A stretch of 64,000 nucleotides of DNA from Parvularcula mediterranea (GCF_013085255.1 NZ_JABFCX010000003.1:505288-569287); one strand, 5' to 3'; positions 33,985-42,276 are shown, numbered from the stretch's first letter. Notes: generated by a model from the sequence alone, not told the origin. Translations and numbers: made by a program.

Positions 33985-34827
33985 ATGGATCAGGAAGCAC
34001 TCGACCAGCGCCGCAACGGCTTCACCCTGCACGGGCCGGAAGGCTTTGAAGGCATGCGCAAGGCAGGCGGCCTTGCTGCCCAATGCCTCGACATGCTGAC
34101 CGAGCATGTGGCGCCGGGCGTTGCGACCCAGAAGCTCGATGATCTGGCCTATGAGTTCATCATGGACCACGGCGCGACTTCCGCGACGATCGGCTATCGG
34201 GGCTACCGCCACGCGCTCTGCATCTCGACCAACCACGTCATCTGCCACGGTATGCCATCAGCCAAGGCGCTGAAGGACGGCGACATCGCCAATATCGACG
34301 TGACCGTGATTGTCGATGGCTGGCACGGCGACACCAGCCGTATGTTCTTCGCCGGCGAGCCGAAGGTGAAAGCCAAGCGCCTCGTCGACGTCACCTTCGA
34401 GTCCCTCTGGAAGGGGATCGAGACGGTGAAGCCGGGCTCGAACCTCCGCGACATTGGCCGGGCTATCCAGACCTTTGCCGAGGGCGAAGGGTTCTCCGTC
34501 GTGCGAGATTTCTGCGGGCATGGCCTTGGCCGGGTCTTCCACTCGCCGCCGAACGTCGTCCATTATGAGAAGTTCAAGGACCGCGACGGCATGGTCCACT
34601 GGGCCCCGGACATCACGCTTCAGGAAGGCATGTTCTTCACCATCGAGCCGATGATCAATGCAGGCCGTCCCGACGCCCGCATGATGCGTGACGGCTGGAC
34701 TGCGGTGACCAAGGACAAGTCGCTCTCGGCGCAGTTCGAGCATTCGATCGGCGTCACCGCCGACGGCTTCGAAGTCTTCACCAAGAGCCCGAAAGGCCTC
34801 GACCGCCCGCCCTACTCCGCTGCCTGA
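33985..34827 (+). CDS. map: Type I methionine aminopeptidase
   Basis: Removes the initiator methionine from new proteins. The 280-residue enzyme has the substrate histidine H88 and metal ligands D105, D116, H179, E221 and E252, in ANIDVTVIVDGWHGDTSRMF, CGHGLGRVFH, TIEPMIN and FEHSIGV. These correspond to E. coli H79, D97, D108, H171, E204 and E235. The stop shares one base with the radC start (TGATG at 34825-34829), an arrangement common in Alphaproteobacteria. Confidence 0.96.
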   Translation: MDQEALDQRRNGFTLHGPEGFEGMRKAGGLAAQCLDMLTEHVAPGVATQKLDDLAYEFIMDHGATSATIGYRGYRHALCISTNHVICHGMPSAKALKDGDIANIDVTVIVDGWHGDTSRMFFAGEPKVKAKRLVDVTFESLWKGIETVKPGSNLRDIGRAIQTFAEGEGFSVVRDFCGHGLGRVFHSPPNVVHYEKFKDRDGMVHWAPDITLQEGMFFTIEPMINAGRPDARMMRDGWTAVTKDKSLSAQFEHSIGVTADGFEVFTKSPKGLDRPPYSAA

Positions 34828-35552
34828 TGAGCGTCACAGCGACGGCGAAGGACCTCGCCAAGGGTCACCGCGAACGCCTGCGCAAACGCTTCATGGCAGG
34901 CGGTGCGGACGCTGTTCAGGAGTATGAGCTGCTCGAGCTCCTGCTCTTCAACGCCATCCCCCGTCGCGATGTGAAGCCGCTGGCTAAGGTGCTGCTCCAG
35001 ACCTTCGGCACCTTTGCTGACGTTATCAATGCGCCGCCCGATCAGCTGGCCGATGTGGTCGTGCCCGTCGAAGGCAAGCCGCCCCTCAAGGTGGGCGCAC
35101 GCGCTCTGGCCGAGTTCGCGGTGGTCCGCGCTTCGGCGCTAAAGCTCACCTCAGCGAACGTGCGCGACCGGGTCGTGCTGACCAGCTGGGACGACCTCGT
35201 CGCCTATTGCCGCTCGGCCTGCGCCTATGAGCAGGTGGAGCAGTTCAGGATCCTGTTCCTCAACAACAAGAACGCCCTGATCGCCGATGAAAAGCAGCAG
35301 ACCGGCACCATCAACCACACCCCAGTCTATGTCCGTGAGGTGATCAAGCGGGCCCTGACCCTCAATGCCGGGGCGATCATCCTCGTCCATAACCACCCTT
35401 CGGGCGATCCGACCCCGTCCCGGGCGGACATCGTGATGACCCAGAAGATCGTAGATGCTGCCAAGGCCGTGGAGCTCGTGGTCCACGACCACCTGATCAT
35501 CGGGCGGGGCCAGGAAGTGAGCTTCCGCCAGCTCGAGCTTGTGGAATGGTAG
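34827..35552 (+). CDS. radC: RadC-family JAB domain protein
   Basis: A 241-residue RadC protein with an N-terminal helix-hairpin-helix-like region and a C-terminal JAB/MPN metalloprotease-like domain. The zinc motif is H188, H190 and D201 in VHNHPSGDPTPSRAD, followed by KAVELVVHDHLIIG. Despite its name, a repair function is not established. It is translationally coupled to map. The conserved ending EVSFRQLELVEW is normal. Confidence 0.93.
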   Translation: MSVTATAKDLAKGHRERLRKRFMAGGADAVQEYELLELLLFNAIPRRDVKPLAKVLLQTFGTFADVINAPPDQLADVVVPVEGKPPLKVGARALAEFAVVRASALKLTSANVRDRVVLTSWDDLVAYCRSACAYEQVEQFRILFLNNKNALIADEKQQTGTINHTPVYVREVIKRALTLNAGAIILVHNHPSGDPTPSRADIVMTQKIVDAAKAVELVVHDHLIIGRGQEVSFRQLELVEW

Positions 35553-35626
35553 GTCGCGGCACGAAACTTGCGGCACAGGAGCCGGGGGAGCGATTTCGCG
35601 CGTCCTCTAGTCTGGAGAAGAGGCAC

Positions 35627-35848
35627 ATGGCCGAGATGAAGAACGCTGCCCGCGTCCGCATCGCCGTCGCGCGCCTTCTCTATGGCGAGGAGATCGACGT
35701 GGGCGATCTCTACCGCGCCCTCGGCATCGACCCGGCAGAGGCGGACAGCGAAGCGCTGGCCCATCTCGCAGGCGTCCTGGACGGCATGGAAGCGGCCTCG
35801 ACAGCCATCAGGGACAAGGGTCTCGACGGCTGGCCGAAGCCACGGTGA
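35627..35848 (+). CDS. Small hypothetical protein
   Basis: A 73-residue soluble, helical protein (MAEMKNAARVRIAVARLLYG... DKGLDGWPKPR). I do not recognise it. The ATG at 35627 has GGAGAAGAGG just upstream; the longer frame from 35546 overlaps radC. Its stop overlaps the GTG start of the next gene (GTGA, 35845-35848), so the two are likely co-translated. Confidence 0.6.
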   Translation: MAEMKNAARVRIAVARLLYGEEIDVGDLYRALGIDPAEADSEALAHLAGVLDGMEAASTAIRDKGLDGWPKPR

Positions 35849-36078
35849 CCTCGGCAAACCCTGCGCAATTCGTAAAGCGGTCGGTGTCCCTCTCCGGGCA
35901 CAGGACCTCTGTCGCGCTGGAGCAGGCGTTCTGGGACGTGATCGACGGTGCCGCAGAAGCCCGGGGGCAGTCCTTGGCGAGCCTCATTGCCGGTATCGAC
36001 CGGCGGCGCGACCCAGAGCAGAACCTGGCTTCGGCGTTGCGATTGTTCGCACTGGCCGAGATTCAGCGAGCCGGCTGA
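35845..36078 (+). CDS. Ribbon-helix-helix domain protein
   Basis: A 77-residue protein with the layout of RHH_4 (PF13467) proteins: VKRSVSLSGHRTSVALEQAFWDVIDGAAEARGQSLASLI, a beta strand and two helices ending in a GQS/L pattern. These are presumed DNA-binding regulators common in Alphaproteobacteria. GTG start at 35845, coupled to the preceding small gene. Targets unknown. The 83-bp repeat copy C lies 42 bases downstream. Confidence 0.8.
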   Translation: MTSANPAQFVKRSVSLSGHRTSVALEQAFWDVIDGAAEARGQSLASLIAGIDRRRDPEQNLASALRLFALAEIQRAG

Positions 36079-36105
36079 GCGCTGCGCGCTCTTACTTTTT
36101 CTACC

Positions 36106-36218
36106 TCGCTGACGCTCAGGATGGATCCTGGATCGAGTCCAGGATGACGGGTGGAGAGACCGCCTCTCAGTTTTCGTCATCCTGGACGTGATCCAGGATC
36201 CATCGCGAGCGTCAGCTC
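36106..36218. repeat. 83-bp palindromic repeat, family 1 copy C, with extra outer arms
   Basis: The core 36121-36203 matches copies A and B (ATGGATCCTGGATCGAGTCC to GGACGTGATCCAGGATCCAT). Outside it, TCGCTGACGCTC on the left and GAGCGTCAGCTCG on the right extend the inverted repeat to about 113 bp. The left extension recurs beside the half-copy at 61904. It sits between the convergent RHH and pal genes. Confidence 0.88.
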
Positions 36219-36252
36219 GCAACGAAAAAAGCGCGCGAAGCACCCGTCCCCG

Positions 36253-36285
36253 AAAAAGAAAAAGGCCCGCCGAAGCGAGCCTTTT
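36253..36285 (-). terminator. Terminator of pal
   Basis: Read on the minus strand, AAAGGC-TCGCTTCGGCGG-GCCTTT forms a stem with a small mismatch and is followed by TTTTCTTTTTC. It lies 50 bases past the pal stop. The plus-strand reading has a weaker T tail. Confidence 0.7.
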
Positions 36286-36333
36286 CCCGAATTCCGAAAA
36301 CAGCGGGCTCCGCTGAGGCAGAGCCCAAGCTGC

Positions 36334-36855
36334 TTACATCATGTCCATGTCGGTCTCGACGATGGTCGTCGTCGCGTTCCGGTTCTTGGCCCATGCTTGC
36401 GGGTTCGATGCCGGATCAAGCGGACGCTCTTTGCCGTAGGACACGGTGGAGATACGGGTCGGTGCAACGCCGAGGCTCACGAGGTAGGCCTTCGCAGCTT
36501 CAGCACGACGCTCGCCGAGAGCGAGGTTGTATTCGCGGGTGCCGCGCTCGTCGCAGTTACCAGCAACGCGGACACGGATGTCCATGTTTTCCGGCATGGT
36601 GAGGAACGAGGCCTGACGGCGCAGGACGGTCTGTGCGTCGGCGGTCAGGTTGTAAGCGTCGTAGCCGAAGAAGACGCGGTTACCGACGTTCTGCTCAAGC
36701 TCCATTTTGGCGCGATCAAGCTCGGACATCACCGGCTCAACGATTTCCGGTTCGGTTTCGATGACTTCGACGACGTCTTCGTCAGTGGTCGCACATGCTG
36801 CGAGAAGGGCCATCGAGGCAACGAGGCCGGTGGTCCCGAGACGATTGAATTTCAT
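36334..36855 (-). CDS. pal: Peptidoglycan-associated lipoprotein Pal
   Basis: A 173-residue outer-membrane lipoprotein that ties the outer membrane to peptidoglycan as part of Tol-Pal. The lipobox ends in C21 (LLAAC). The OmpA-like domain includes the peptidoglycan-binding stretch GNCDERGTREYNLALGERRA and the finish VSYGKERPLDPASNPQAWAKNRNATTTI. The N in GNCDERGT, where E. coli has H, is the alphaproteobacterial form as I remember it. tolB lies upstream with a 218-base gap, which may hold a separate promoter. CpoB/YbgF, often the next gene, is missing here. Confidence 0.95.
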   Translation of the reverse strand: MKFNRLGTTGLVASMALLAACATTDEDVVEVIETEPEIVEPVMSELDRAKMELEQNVGNRVFFGYDAYNLTADAQTVLRRQASFLTMPENMDIRVRVAGNCDERGTREYNLALGERRAEAAKAYLVSLGVAPTRISTVSYGKERPLDPASNPQAWAKNRNATTTIVETDMDMM

Positions 36856-37073
36856 GGCTATAGCTCCGCTTGCCTAAACTTTGGGACGACCCCCGCCCCG
36901 CTCTTTTCATTGGCCCGGAGACTGCCCCCAAGCCTGTAAAAAACTAAACGCAGTTTGGACTGAGAGTACAGATGCCCAAATCCCGGACTCTCTCGGCCCA
37001 AATGGTTAATTTTCGATCACGCTACTCTTTCGCGCCGGGCTAATCAACGACACTCCGGCGAAAATGTTAACCA

Positions 37074-38375
37074 TTAATTGAGACGCGGTGACCACGCCGG
37101 ATCTGACGCCTCAGTGCGCGTCGGGAGGCGCCTAAGGTTCTGACCTGTAAGGTCAATTGCCCAAAGGCGGACTGGCGCACCAGGATATTCCTCGCGATGG
37201 AAGGCGAGAACACGGCCATTCGGTGACCATGTCGGGCCCTCAACAAGATAAGCCTCTGTGAGAAGACGTTCACCCGATCCATCAGGTGCCACGACGCCGA
37301 TATAGAAGCGGCCCCGATGCTGACGGGTAAAGGCGATCAGATCTCCGCGAGGCGACCAGACCGGCGTACCGTAGGTGCCCTCGCCGAAGGTGATCCGCTG
37401 CTGACGGGCTCCATCTGCGTCCATGACGTAGATCTGCTGGCTGCCGCCACGGTCAGACGCGAAGGCAATCCGGCTGCCGTCAGGCGACATGGAAGGCGAG
37501 ACGTCGATGGCCGGGTTGTTGGTCAGGCGACGGAGCCTGCCCGAGACCGGGTTGAGGTAGGCCACGTCAGAGTTGCCGTTGAGGGCGAAGGAGATGAGCA
37601 GCTCATCACCGCCGGGAGTGAACCGCGGGGCGAAGGTCATTCCCGGGAACTCGCCAACCTCACGCTGGCTGCCGGTCTCGATGTTGAAGACATAGACCTT
37701 GGCCGGGCGGTCTTCGAAGAAGGCGAGGTACGTGATCTCCTGCTCGTCCGGCGAGAACCGCGGCGTCAGGACGTCGTAAGAAAGACCCTCGGTCAGGACC
37801 TGCGGGTTGGCGCCGTCCTGATCCATGATGACGAGGCGCTTATCGCGGCGCTCCTTCGGACCGGTCTCCGCGACGTAGACGATGCGGCTGTCGAAATAGC
37901 CGCTCTCACCCGTCAGCTGGGTGTAGACGAAGTCCGAGACCTTGTGCGCGGCGCGGCGCCAGTTCTCTTTCGGCGTCTTGTAGGCGACCGAGGCGACCTG
38001 CTGGTTGCCGACAACGTCCCAGAGGCGCGTGTTGATCTGTACACGGCCGTCACCGAGATCGAGCACCTCACCTGCCAGGAGGACCCTAGCCCCGATCACG
38101 CGCCAGTCCGCAAAGCGCGGCGTCACGTTGATGTTGGTGAGCTTCTCGATGAACGCCTGTTGGTCGATCGGGTCGAGAAGACCGGACGTCGAAAGGTCGT
38201 TCCGAATCACCTTGGCGATGTCGCCAGCGAGCTCCGGTTCTTCCGCGCTCAGATAATCGGGGATGGCGATCGGCATCGGATCGGACCGGCCACGGGTGAT
38301 GTCGATCTCCACCTGTGCCAGCGAGACAGCAGGCAGGAAGGTCAGGACGATCGCGAGAAAGACTTGGCGCAGCAT
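37074..38375 (-). CDS. tolB: Tol-Pal system periplasmic protein TolB
   Basis: A 433-residue periplasmic protein. A signal peptide (MLRQVFLAIVLTFLPAVSLA) is followed by an N-terminal domain (about 22-165) and a six-bladed beta-propeller that binds Pal, with repeats such as RFSPDEQEITYLAFF, RFTPGGDELLISFAL, SPDGSRIAFASDRGG and SPRGDLIAFTR. The ATG at 38375 gives the proper signal peptide; the frame open to 38441 adds residues that look untranslated. Its ribosome-binding site is weak, so translation may depend on tolA. Confidence 0.95.
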   Translation of the reverse strand: MLRQVFLAIVLTFLPAVSLAQVEIDITRGRSDPMPIAIPDYLSAEEPELAGDIAKVIRNDLSTSGLLDPIDQQAFIEKLTNINVTPRFADWRVIGARVLLAGEVLDLGDGRVQINTRLWDVVGNQQVASVAYKTPKENWRRAAHKVSDFVYTQLTGESGYFDSRIVYVAETGPKERRDKRLVIMDQDGANPQVLTEGLSYDVLTPRFSPDEQEITYLAFFEDRPAKVYVFNIETGSQREVGEFPGMTFAPRFTPGGDELLISFALNGNSDVAYLNPVSGRLRRLTNNPAIDVSPSMSPDGSRIAFASDRGGSQQIYVMDADGARQQRITFGEGTYGTPVWSPRGDLIAFTRQHRGRFYIGVVAPDGSGERLLTEAYLVEGPTWSPNGRVLAFHREEYPGAPVRLWAIDLTGQNLRRLPTRTEASDPAWSPRLN

Positions 38376-38475
38376 CGGCAGAGGGAACCTCACTAGAAAA
38401 CTGGGGGACTCGTAGCGCGACCCGCACCACGTGAAAACCATCGAAAGCGTTCATCCAGAACGTTTCGCCGGAACG

Positions 38476-39294
38476 TCACATCACGCCGCGTGGCGAGAAG
38501 TTGAGAGTCATCTCTGACCACACGTAATAGCGCTCTGCTGGCAGGTAGTCGTAGGGCTGGCAGGTGATGACAGCCTGCACCGCGCGGTCGCGGGTCGTCC
38601 GCCACCAGCTGTTGCCGGACAGGGCGATCGATGTCGCGTTCAGCACTTCCGGCTGACCGATGAGGTAACCCTCGCGGTCGAGGCTGAAGCGGACACGGAC
38701 GATGAGCTTCTCGGCATTCGGCACGCCCTGAGGCTGGTCGAAGCAGCGGCGGGCCATCTGCTCGCGGACGAGGTCTTCCTCAGCTGCCGTGAGCGTATCG
38801 CCAAGGCCGATGGCTTCCTGATCGCTCAGGCCCTCAGGGTCCACCACCTCAGAAGGCGCCTTGCGTTCATCCTCTTCCTCAAGGTCCACAAGGGCATCGT
38901 CGAGGCCGGAGAAGAAGTCGTCTTCCTCGGACTTCGGCTTGTCCTCTTCCTTCTTCGGAGGGTCCTTGGGCTCAGGCTTCGGCTCTTCGGGCTTGGGCTG
39001 CTCGACGGGCTCGGGCGTCTCCTCAATCGTCGGCTCCTCGAATTGAGGGGTCGGGATCGGATCGGGCAGGCTCGAGACTTCGATATCGTCGGAAGGATTG
39101 GTGTCCGCGATCTCCTCGGAGACGCGGTCAGCCATGACGGAGGTGCGGTCCGCGAACTCGGCTTCGGTCAGGAGCTCGATCGGGATGCGCTGGCTGTCCA
39201 CGACCGCCGGGACGGTCATGAAAGGCGCAGCGATAAACCCCGCGGCCATGATGCCGAGGTGGAGAAGCGCCGATATGAAGAGCGCATAGCGCAC
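38476..39294 (-). CDS. tolA: TolA-like energy transducer
   Basis: A 272-residue protein. The inner-membrane anchor is near residues 5-25, a Pro/Glu/Lys-rich middle (about 80-150; PVEQPKPEEPKPEPKDPPKK) spans the periplasm, and the C-terminal domain (about 180-272) is TonB/TolA-like (RVRFSLDREGYLIGQPEVLN). Together with TolQ and TolR it uses the proton gradient to pull on TolB-Pal. The position between tolR and tolB supports the name; sequence alone would also fit a TonB-like protein. Confidence 0.88.
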   Translation of the reverse strand: MRYALFISALLHLGIMAAGFIAAPFMTVPAVVDSQRIPIELLTEAEFADRTSVMADRVSEEIADTNPSDDIEVSSLPDPIPTPQFEEPTIEETPEPVEQPKPEEPKPEPKDPPKKEEDKPKSEEDDFFSGLDDALVDLEEEDERKAPSEVVDPEGLSDQEAIGLGDTLTAAEEDLVREQMARRCFDQPQGVPNAEKLIVRVRFSLDREGYLIGQPEVLNATSIALSGNSWWRTTRDRAVQAVITCQPYDYLPAERYYVWSEMTLNFSPRGVM

Positions 39295-39309
39295 CGCGAG
39301 GCCCTGCCC

Positions 39310-39747
39310 TTAGAGGTTGTCGTTCACGAGACCGATGTCGTTGAAGCCTGCTGCCTTGATCCGGCCCATGACCTTGGCGACGTCATCGTAGAGCACCCTG
39401 CGGTCGGCCCGGACGTAGATCGTCTGGTCGTACCCAGCCCGCGCAATGGCGGTCAGGTGCGCTGCGAGGTCTTCGTAGGCGATCTCGGTTTCCTGGACGT
39501 AGATCGTGCCATCGACCGTGACCGAAACGGTGATCGGCTCGATCTCCTCGGTCAGGGCTTCGGCCTCGGTCTCAGGAAGTTCGACTTCGATACCGACGGT
39601 CAGCAGCGGCGCCGCGACCATGAAGATGATGAGAAGCACCAGCATCACGTCGACCAGCGGCGTGACGTTGATCTCGGACATCGGCGCCGACTTGCGCAGG
39701 CCGCCCAGCTTCGAGCCGCCTCCGCCGGGGAGAAGTCCGCCCGCCAT
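39310..39747 (-). CDS. tolR: Tol-Pal system protein TolR (ExbD family)
   Basis: A 145-residue inner-membrane protein. The single membrane helix holds the proton-relay aspartate, in INVTPLVDVMLVLLIIFMVAAPL (about residues 26-48). The periplasmic part follows (RADRRVLYDDVAKVMGRIKAAG). It is two bases from the tolQ stop and so probably co-translated with it, and 15 bases before tolA. Confidence 0.95.
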   Translation of the reverse strand: MAGGLLPGGGGSKLGGLRKSAPMSEINVTPLVDVMLVLLIIFMVAAPLLTVGIEVELPETEAEALTEEIEPITVSVTVDGTIYVQETEIAYEDLAAHLTAIARAGYDQTIYVRADRRVLYDDVAKVMGRIKAAGFNDIGLVNDNL

Positions 39748-39749
39748 CG

Positions 39750-40451
39750 TTAGCGGCCCCCGTCAGCCTGGCGGGAGAGGATGGCGGTGAACTCGCCCGT
39801 GAAGCCCTCGACCCGGCTGACATAGCTGTTCAGCGCAGCCGTGTAGCGGTTGTAGGCGACAACAGCGGGGATAGCGGCAACGAGGCCGATGGCCGTCGCG
39901 AAAAGCGCTTCCGCGATACCCGGAGCAACGACGGCAAGGTTGGCGTCACCGGTCTGCGCGATGCCCTGGAACGAGTTCATGATGCCCCAGACGGTGCCGA
40001 AGAGGCCCACGAAGGGAGCGACAGAACCAACGGTCGCAAGGACCGGAAGCTGGCTCGAAGCGCGTTCGATTTCGCGGGTGGCCTCGGCCATCATCCGGCG
40101 CTCGGCGCGCTGGACGGCGGAGGGAGCGAAGCCCGAGGAGGGCGCGTTCTTCGCGAACTCATCCATGCCGGCAACGAAGACCCTGGCCATCGGGTGATCG
40201 AGGCGATCCTTGAGGCGGCGGTAGAGATCATCGAGCGGGCGGCCCGAATAGAACTGCTCCTCGAAGCGCTTCGCCTTGCCCCGCAGACGCGAGAAGGTAA
40301 GCGACTTGTCCACGATGATGGCCCACGTCCAGACACTGGCCAGCGCGAGCGAGATCATCACCCCTTTGACCACCGGGTCGGCCTGCATGAACATTGCAAT
40401 CGCACCGAATTCGGTGCCGATCGCGTTACCCGCGACGACCTCTTCTTCCAT
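39750..40451 (-). CDS. tolQ: Tol-Pal system protein TolQ (ExbB family)
   Basis: A 233-residue inner-membrane protein with three helices (about 25-45, 138-160, 170-193). Signatures are ASVWTWAIIVDKS, ATVGSVAPFVGLFGTVWGIMNSF and EALFATAIGLVAAIPAVVAYNRY of the MotA/TolQ/ExbB family. It heads the tolQRAB-pal cluster, which supports outer-membrane invagination during cell division. The ybgC gene usually in front of it is absent here. The gap to the luxR stop is 145 bases. Confidence 0.95.
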   Translation of the reverse strand: MEEEVVAGNAIGTEFGAIAMFMQADPVVKGVMISLALASVWTWAIIVDKSLTFSRLRGKAKRFEEQFYSGRPLDDLYRRLKDRLDHPMARVFVAGMDEFAKNAPSSGFAPSAVQRAERRMMAEATREIERASSQLPVLATVGSVAPFVGLFGTVWGIMNSFQGIAQTGDANLAVVAPGIAEALFATAIGLVAAIPAVVAYNRYTAALNSYVSRVEGFTGEFTAILSRQADGGR

Positions 40452-40596
40452 TGCTGAACTCCTAAGTCCCGCCTGATTGGCTGATGCACCCTACGCGGCC
40501 TAGACCGCCTTCCTTAACCATGTGCCTACACGAGGTCGCAGAGCATTTCGACCCGTGAAATTGAGGCCTTTCGACGTTTCCATGGTTTTGGGGCGA

Positions 40597-41334
40597 CTAG
40601 CTGATCAGGCCCAGCGCCAGTCCCCTCAGTGCTGCGGTCACCCGGTCGCCGACCATCAGCTTCCGGAAGATCCGCCTCACGTAGGTGTCGACCGTGTTGG
40701 GGCTGAGGCTGAGGATGTCGGCCATGACAGCGTTCGACTTGCCCTGCGCGATCCATCCGAGGATCTCTTCCTCCCGGTCGGAGAGGGAGACATGACGCGG
40801 CAGGGCTTCAGACAGGAGCTCGCAATATCTGAGATGCGCCGCTTGGCTGATGTAATGGAAGCGCGTCGTCTCGGCGTGGCTGAAGGGCCATTCCTCCTGC
40901 CCGCTGCCGAGGCCGACATAGCCGTTGCGACCGTGGGGGCCGAAGACAGGGATCGCGATCCCTTCGCCCAGATGCGCGTGGTGCAGCTCTTCGAGATAGT
41001 CGAGTTCGTCTTCGGAGAGATCGGCCCGTTCCGCAGCCTTTGACCAGACAAAGGGGCGGAAGGCCGACATGGCTTCGCGCGGAATGGGATCGACCCGGTA
41101 ATATTGCCGATCTTTATAGCGTTCGACCCAAGCCTCCGGGAAGCCGCTCGCCATCACCGAAACGAAGGGCGAATGGTCGAAGGCGCCTGGCGGAGGCATG
41201 TGATGATAGCTCATCATCGGGATGCCGAGCGCCTTCAACGTATCGACGGCCAGCCGACCTAAGTCTCTGGAATGACGACAGTCAGCCGCGTTCTCGGCGA
41301 ATTCTAGGATTTCAGGCACGTTCCCTTGCCTCAA
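40597..41334 (-). CDS. LuxR-family regulator with autoinducer-binding domain (LuxR solo)
   Basis: A 245-residue quorum-sensing-type regulator. The N-terminal autoinducer-binding domain (about 20-165) has W69, Y73, D82, P83, W97 and G125. The spacing is the same as in TraR (W57, Y61, D70, P71, W85, G113). The C-terminal GerE/LuxR helix-turn-helix (about 180-242) reads LSDREEEILGWIAQGKSNAVMADILSLSPNTVDTYVRRIFRKL. No luxI gene is present in the window. It is transcribed away from the hypothetical gene at 41506. Confidence 0.92.
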   Translation of the reverse strand: MRQGNVPEILEFAENAADCRHSRDLGRLAVDTLKALGIPMMSYHHMPPPGAFDHSPFVSVMASGFPEAWVERYKDRQYYRVDPIPREAMSAFRPFVWSKAAERADLSEDELDYLEELHHAHLGEGIAIPVFGPHGRNGYVGLGSGQEEWPFSHAETTRFHYISQAAHLRYCELLSEALPRHVSLSDREEEILGWIAQGKSNAVMADILSLSPNTVDTYVRRIFRKLMVGDRVTAALRGLALGLIS

Positions 41335-41505
41335 TTTAGTTCCATGCTCGTCATCTCTTAACCTACATCAATTCCGGCCTCTCCCCAATGCTTCACTAGT
41401 CACAAATGTCACCTGATTGCGTGACGTGATTTATTCACCACCTGCCTGCACGCCTTGAACATCGTTTCGGGGGCGGACGAGATAGACTGAGAGAGACCGA
41501 CCGAT
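41335..41505. promoter_or_regulatory. Divergent promoter region between the LuxR gene and a hypothetical gene
   Basis: 171 bases separate the two divergent starts, so promoters for both are expected. I saw no clear lux-box-type inverted repeat. ATTTATTCACC and TCACCTGATTGCGTGACGTGATTT at 41409-41440 look A/T-richer than their surroundings and include GTCACnnnnnnGTGAC-like fragments, but I would not claim an operator. Confidence 0.3.
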
Positions 41506-41988
41506 ATGTCGTTGACGACGACCAAGCTCGCGCTGGTTGCGGACAATTCCGCAGACCTCGCAGAGCCGCCAGCACCGGCCGCTCCTGACTGCATCTCGCT
41601 AGCCCTCCTCCAGCGGCTCGACGACATCGTCGCGACGTTCCTGGCAGGCAGCCACGATTATCCCGCGCACAAGGAAATGCTCAGCCTCTACCAGCGGGTC
41701 GCAGACCTGATGGCGGCCGAGAGCGACAGCCTCGATGGCCACCAGAAACGGATTGCGCTTCTCGGCGTGCAGAGCAGGATCCTCGACGCCGCCGCTTCGG
41801 TGCCTGCGAACAGGATCGAGGACTGCGCCTACAAGCTCGCCCTCTGGCGCAGGGACTATGTGCGGAGCGAAGACGAGATCTGGCCGCGGGGCGATATCGT
41901 GGCGGACACCGTCCTCGATGACCTTATCCACCTGACCGGCGCCTTCGATGCCCGCCCACCTGCGGAGCTTGAGGACGAGGAAGCCTGA
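41506..41988 (+). CDS. Hypothetical helical protein divergent from LuxR
   Basis: A 160-residue soluble protein of unknown family. A Pro/Ala-rich start precedes long amphipathic helices (SLALLQRLDDIVATFLAGSHDY..., HQKRIALLGVQSRILDAAAS, YKLALWRRDYVRSEDEI). The start has the site GAGAGACCGACC before the ATG at 41506. The divergent LuxR-type gene is the only hint of context. The next element downstream is the MITE-like repeat. Confidence 0.65.
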   Translation: MSLTTTKLALVADNSADLAEPPAPAAPDCISLALLQRLDDIVATFLAGSHDYPAHKEMLSLYQRVADLMAAESDSLDGHQKRIALLGVQSRILDAAASVPANRIEDCAYKLALWRRDYVRSEDEIWPRGDIVADTVLDDLIHLTGAFDARPPAELEDEEA

Positions 41989-42006
41989 AAGGGCCTGCAG
42001 CGCTTC

Positions 42007-42276
42007 TAAGGGTCCAGACCCATAAATCTCACGGGTTTGGTCGAGGTGGTCTGGCGCGCTGGCTAGGAGCTGGGCCGCCGGAATGGTTTGCCCCTTCAAG
42101 GCTCAGCGACGACGACGGAGCGCCAGACCGCCCGATCCTTCGGACGTCCGACCCTCGCCCGTCGGACGTCGGCGCTGAGAAGCCGAAAGGGCGAACCATT
42201 CCGGCTTCTCAGCTTCTAGCCGAGCGGGCGAGGGACCGGACGCCGAACCCGTGACATTTATGGGTCTGGACCCTAA
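42007..42276. mobile_element. MITE-like non-coding element with terminal inverted repeats
   Basis: The element 42010-42273 (264 bp) has imperfect terminal inverted repeats of about 32 bases, starting GGGTCCAGACCCATAAAT on the left and, inverted, on the right. It is flanked by TAA on both sides (42007-42009, 42274-42276), which looks like a 3-bp target duplication. Inner arms also pair (GCCGGAATGGTTTGCCC with GGGCGAACCATTCCGGC). The centre is a perfect 10-bp hairpin (42143-42152 with 42161-42170). No transposase is encoded, so it would move in trans. Confidence 0.75.
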
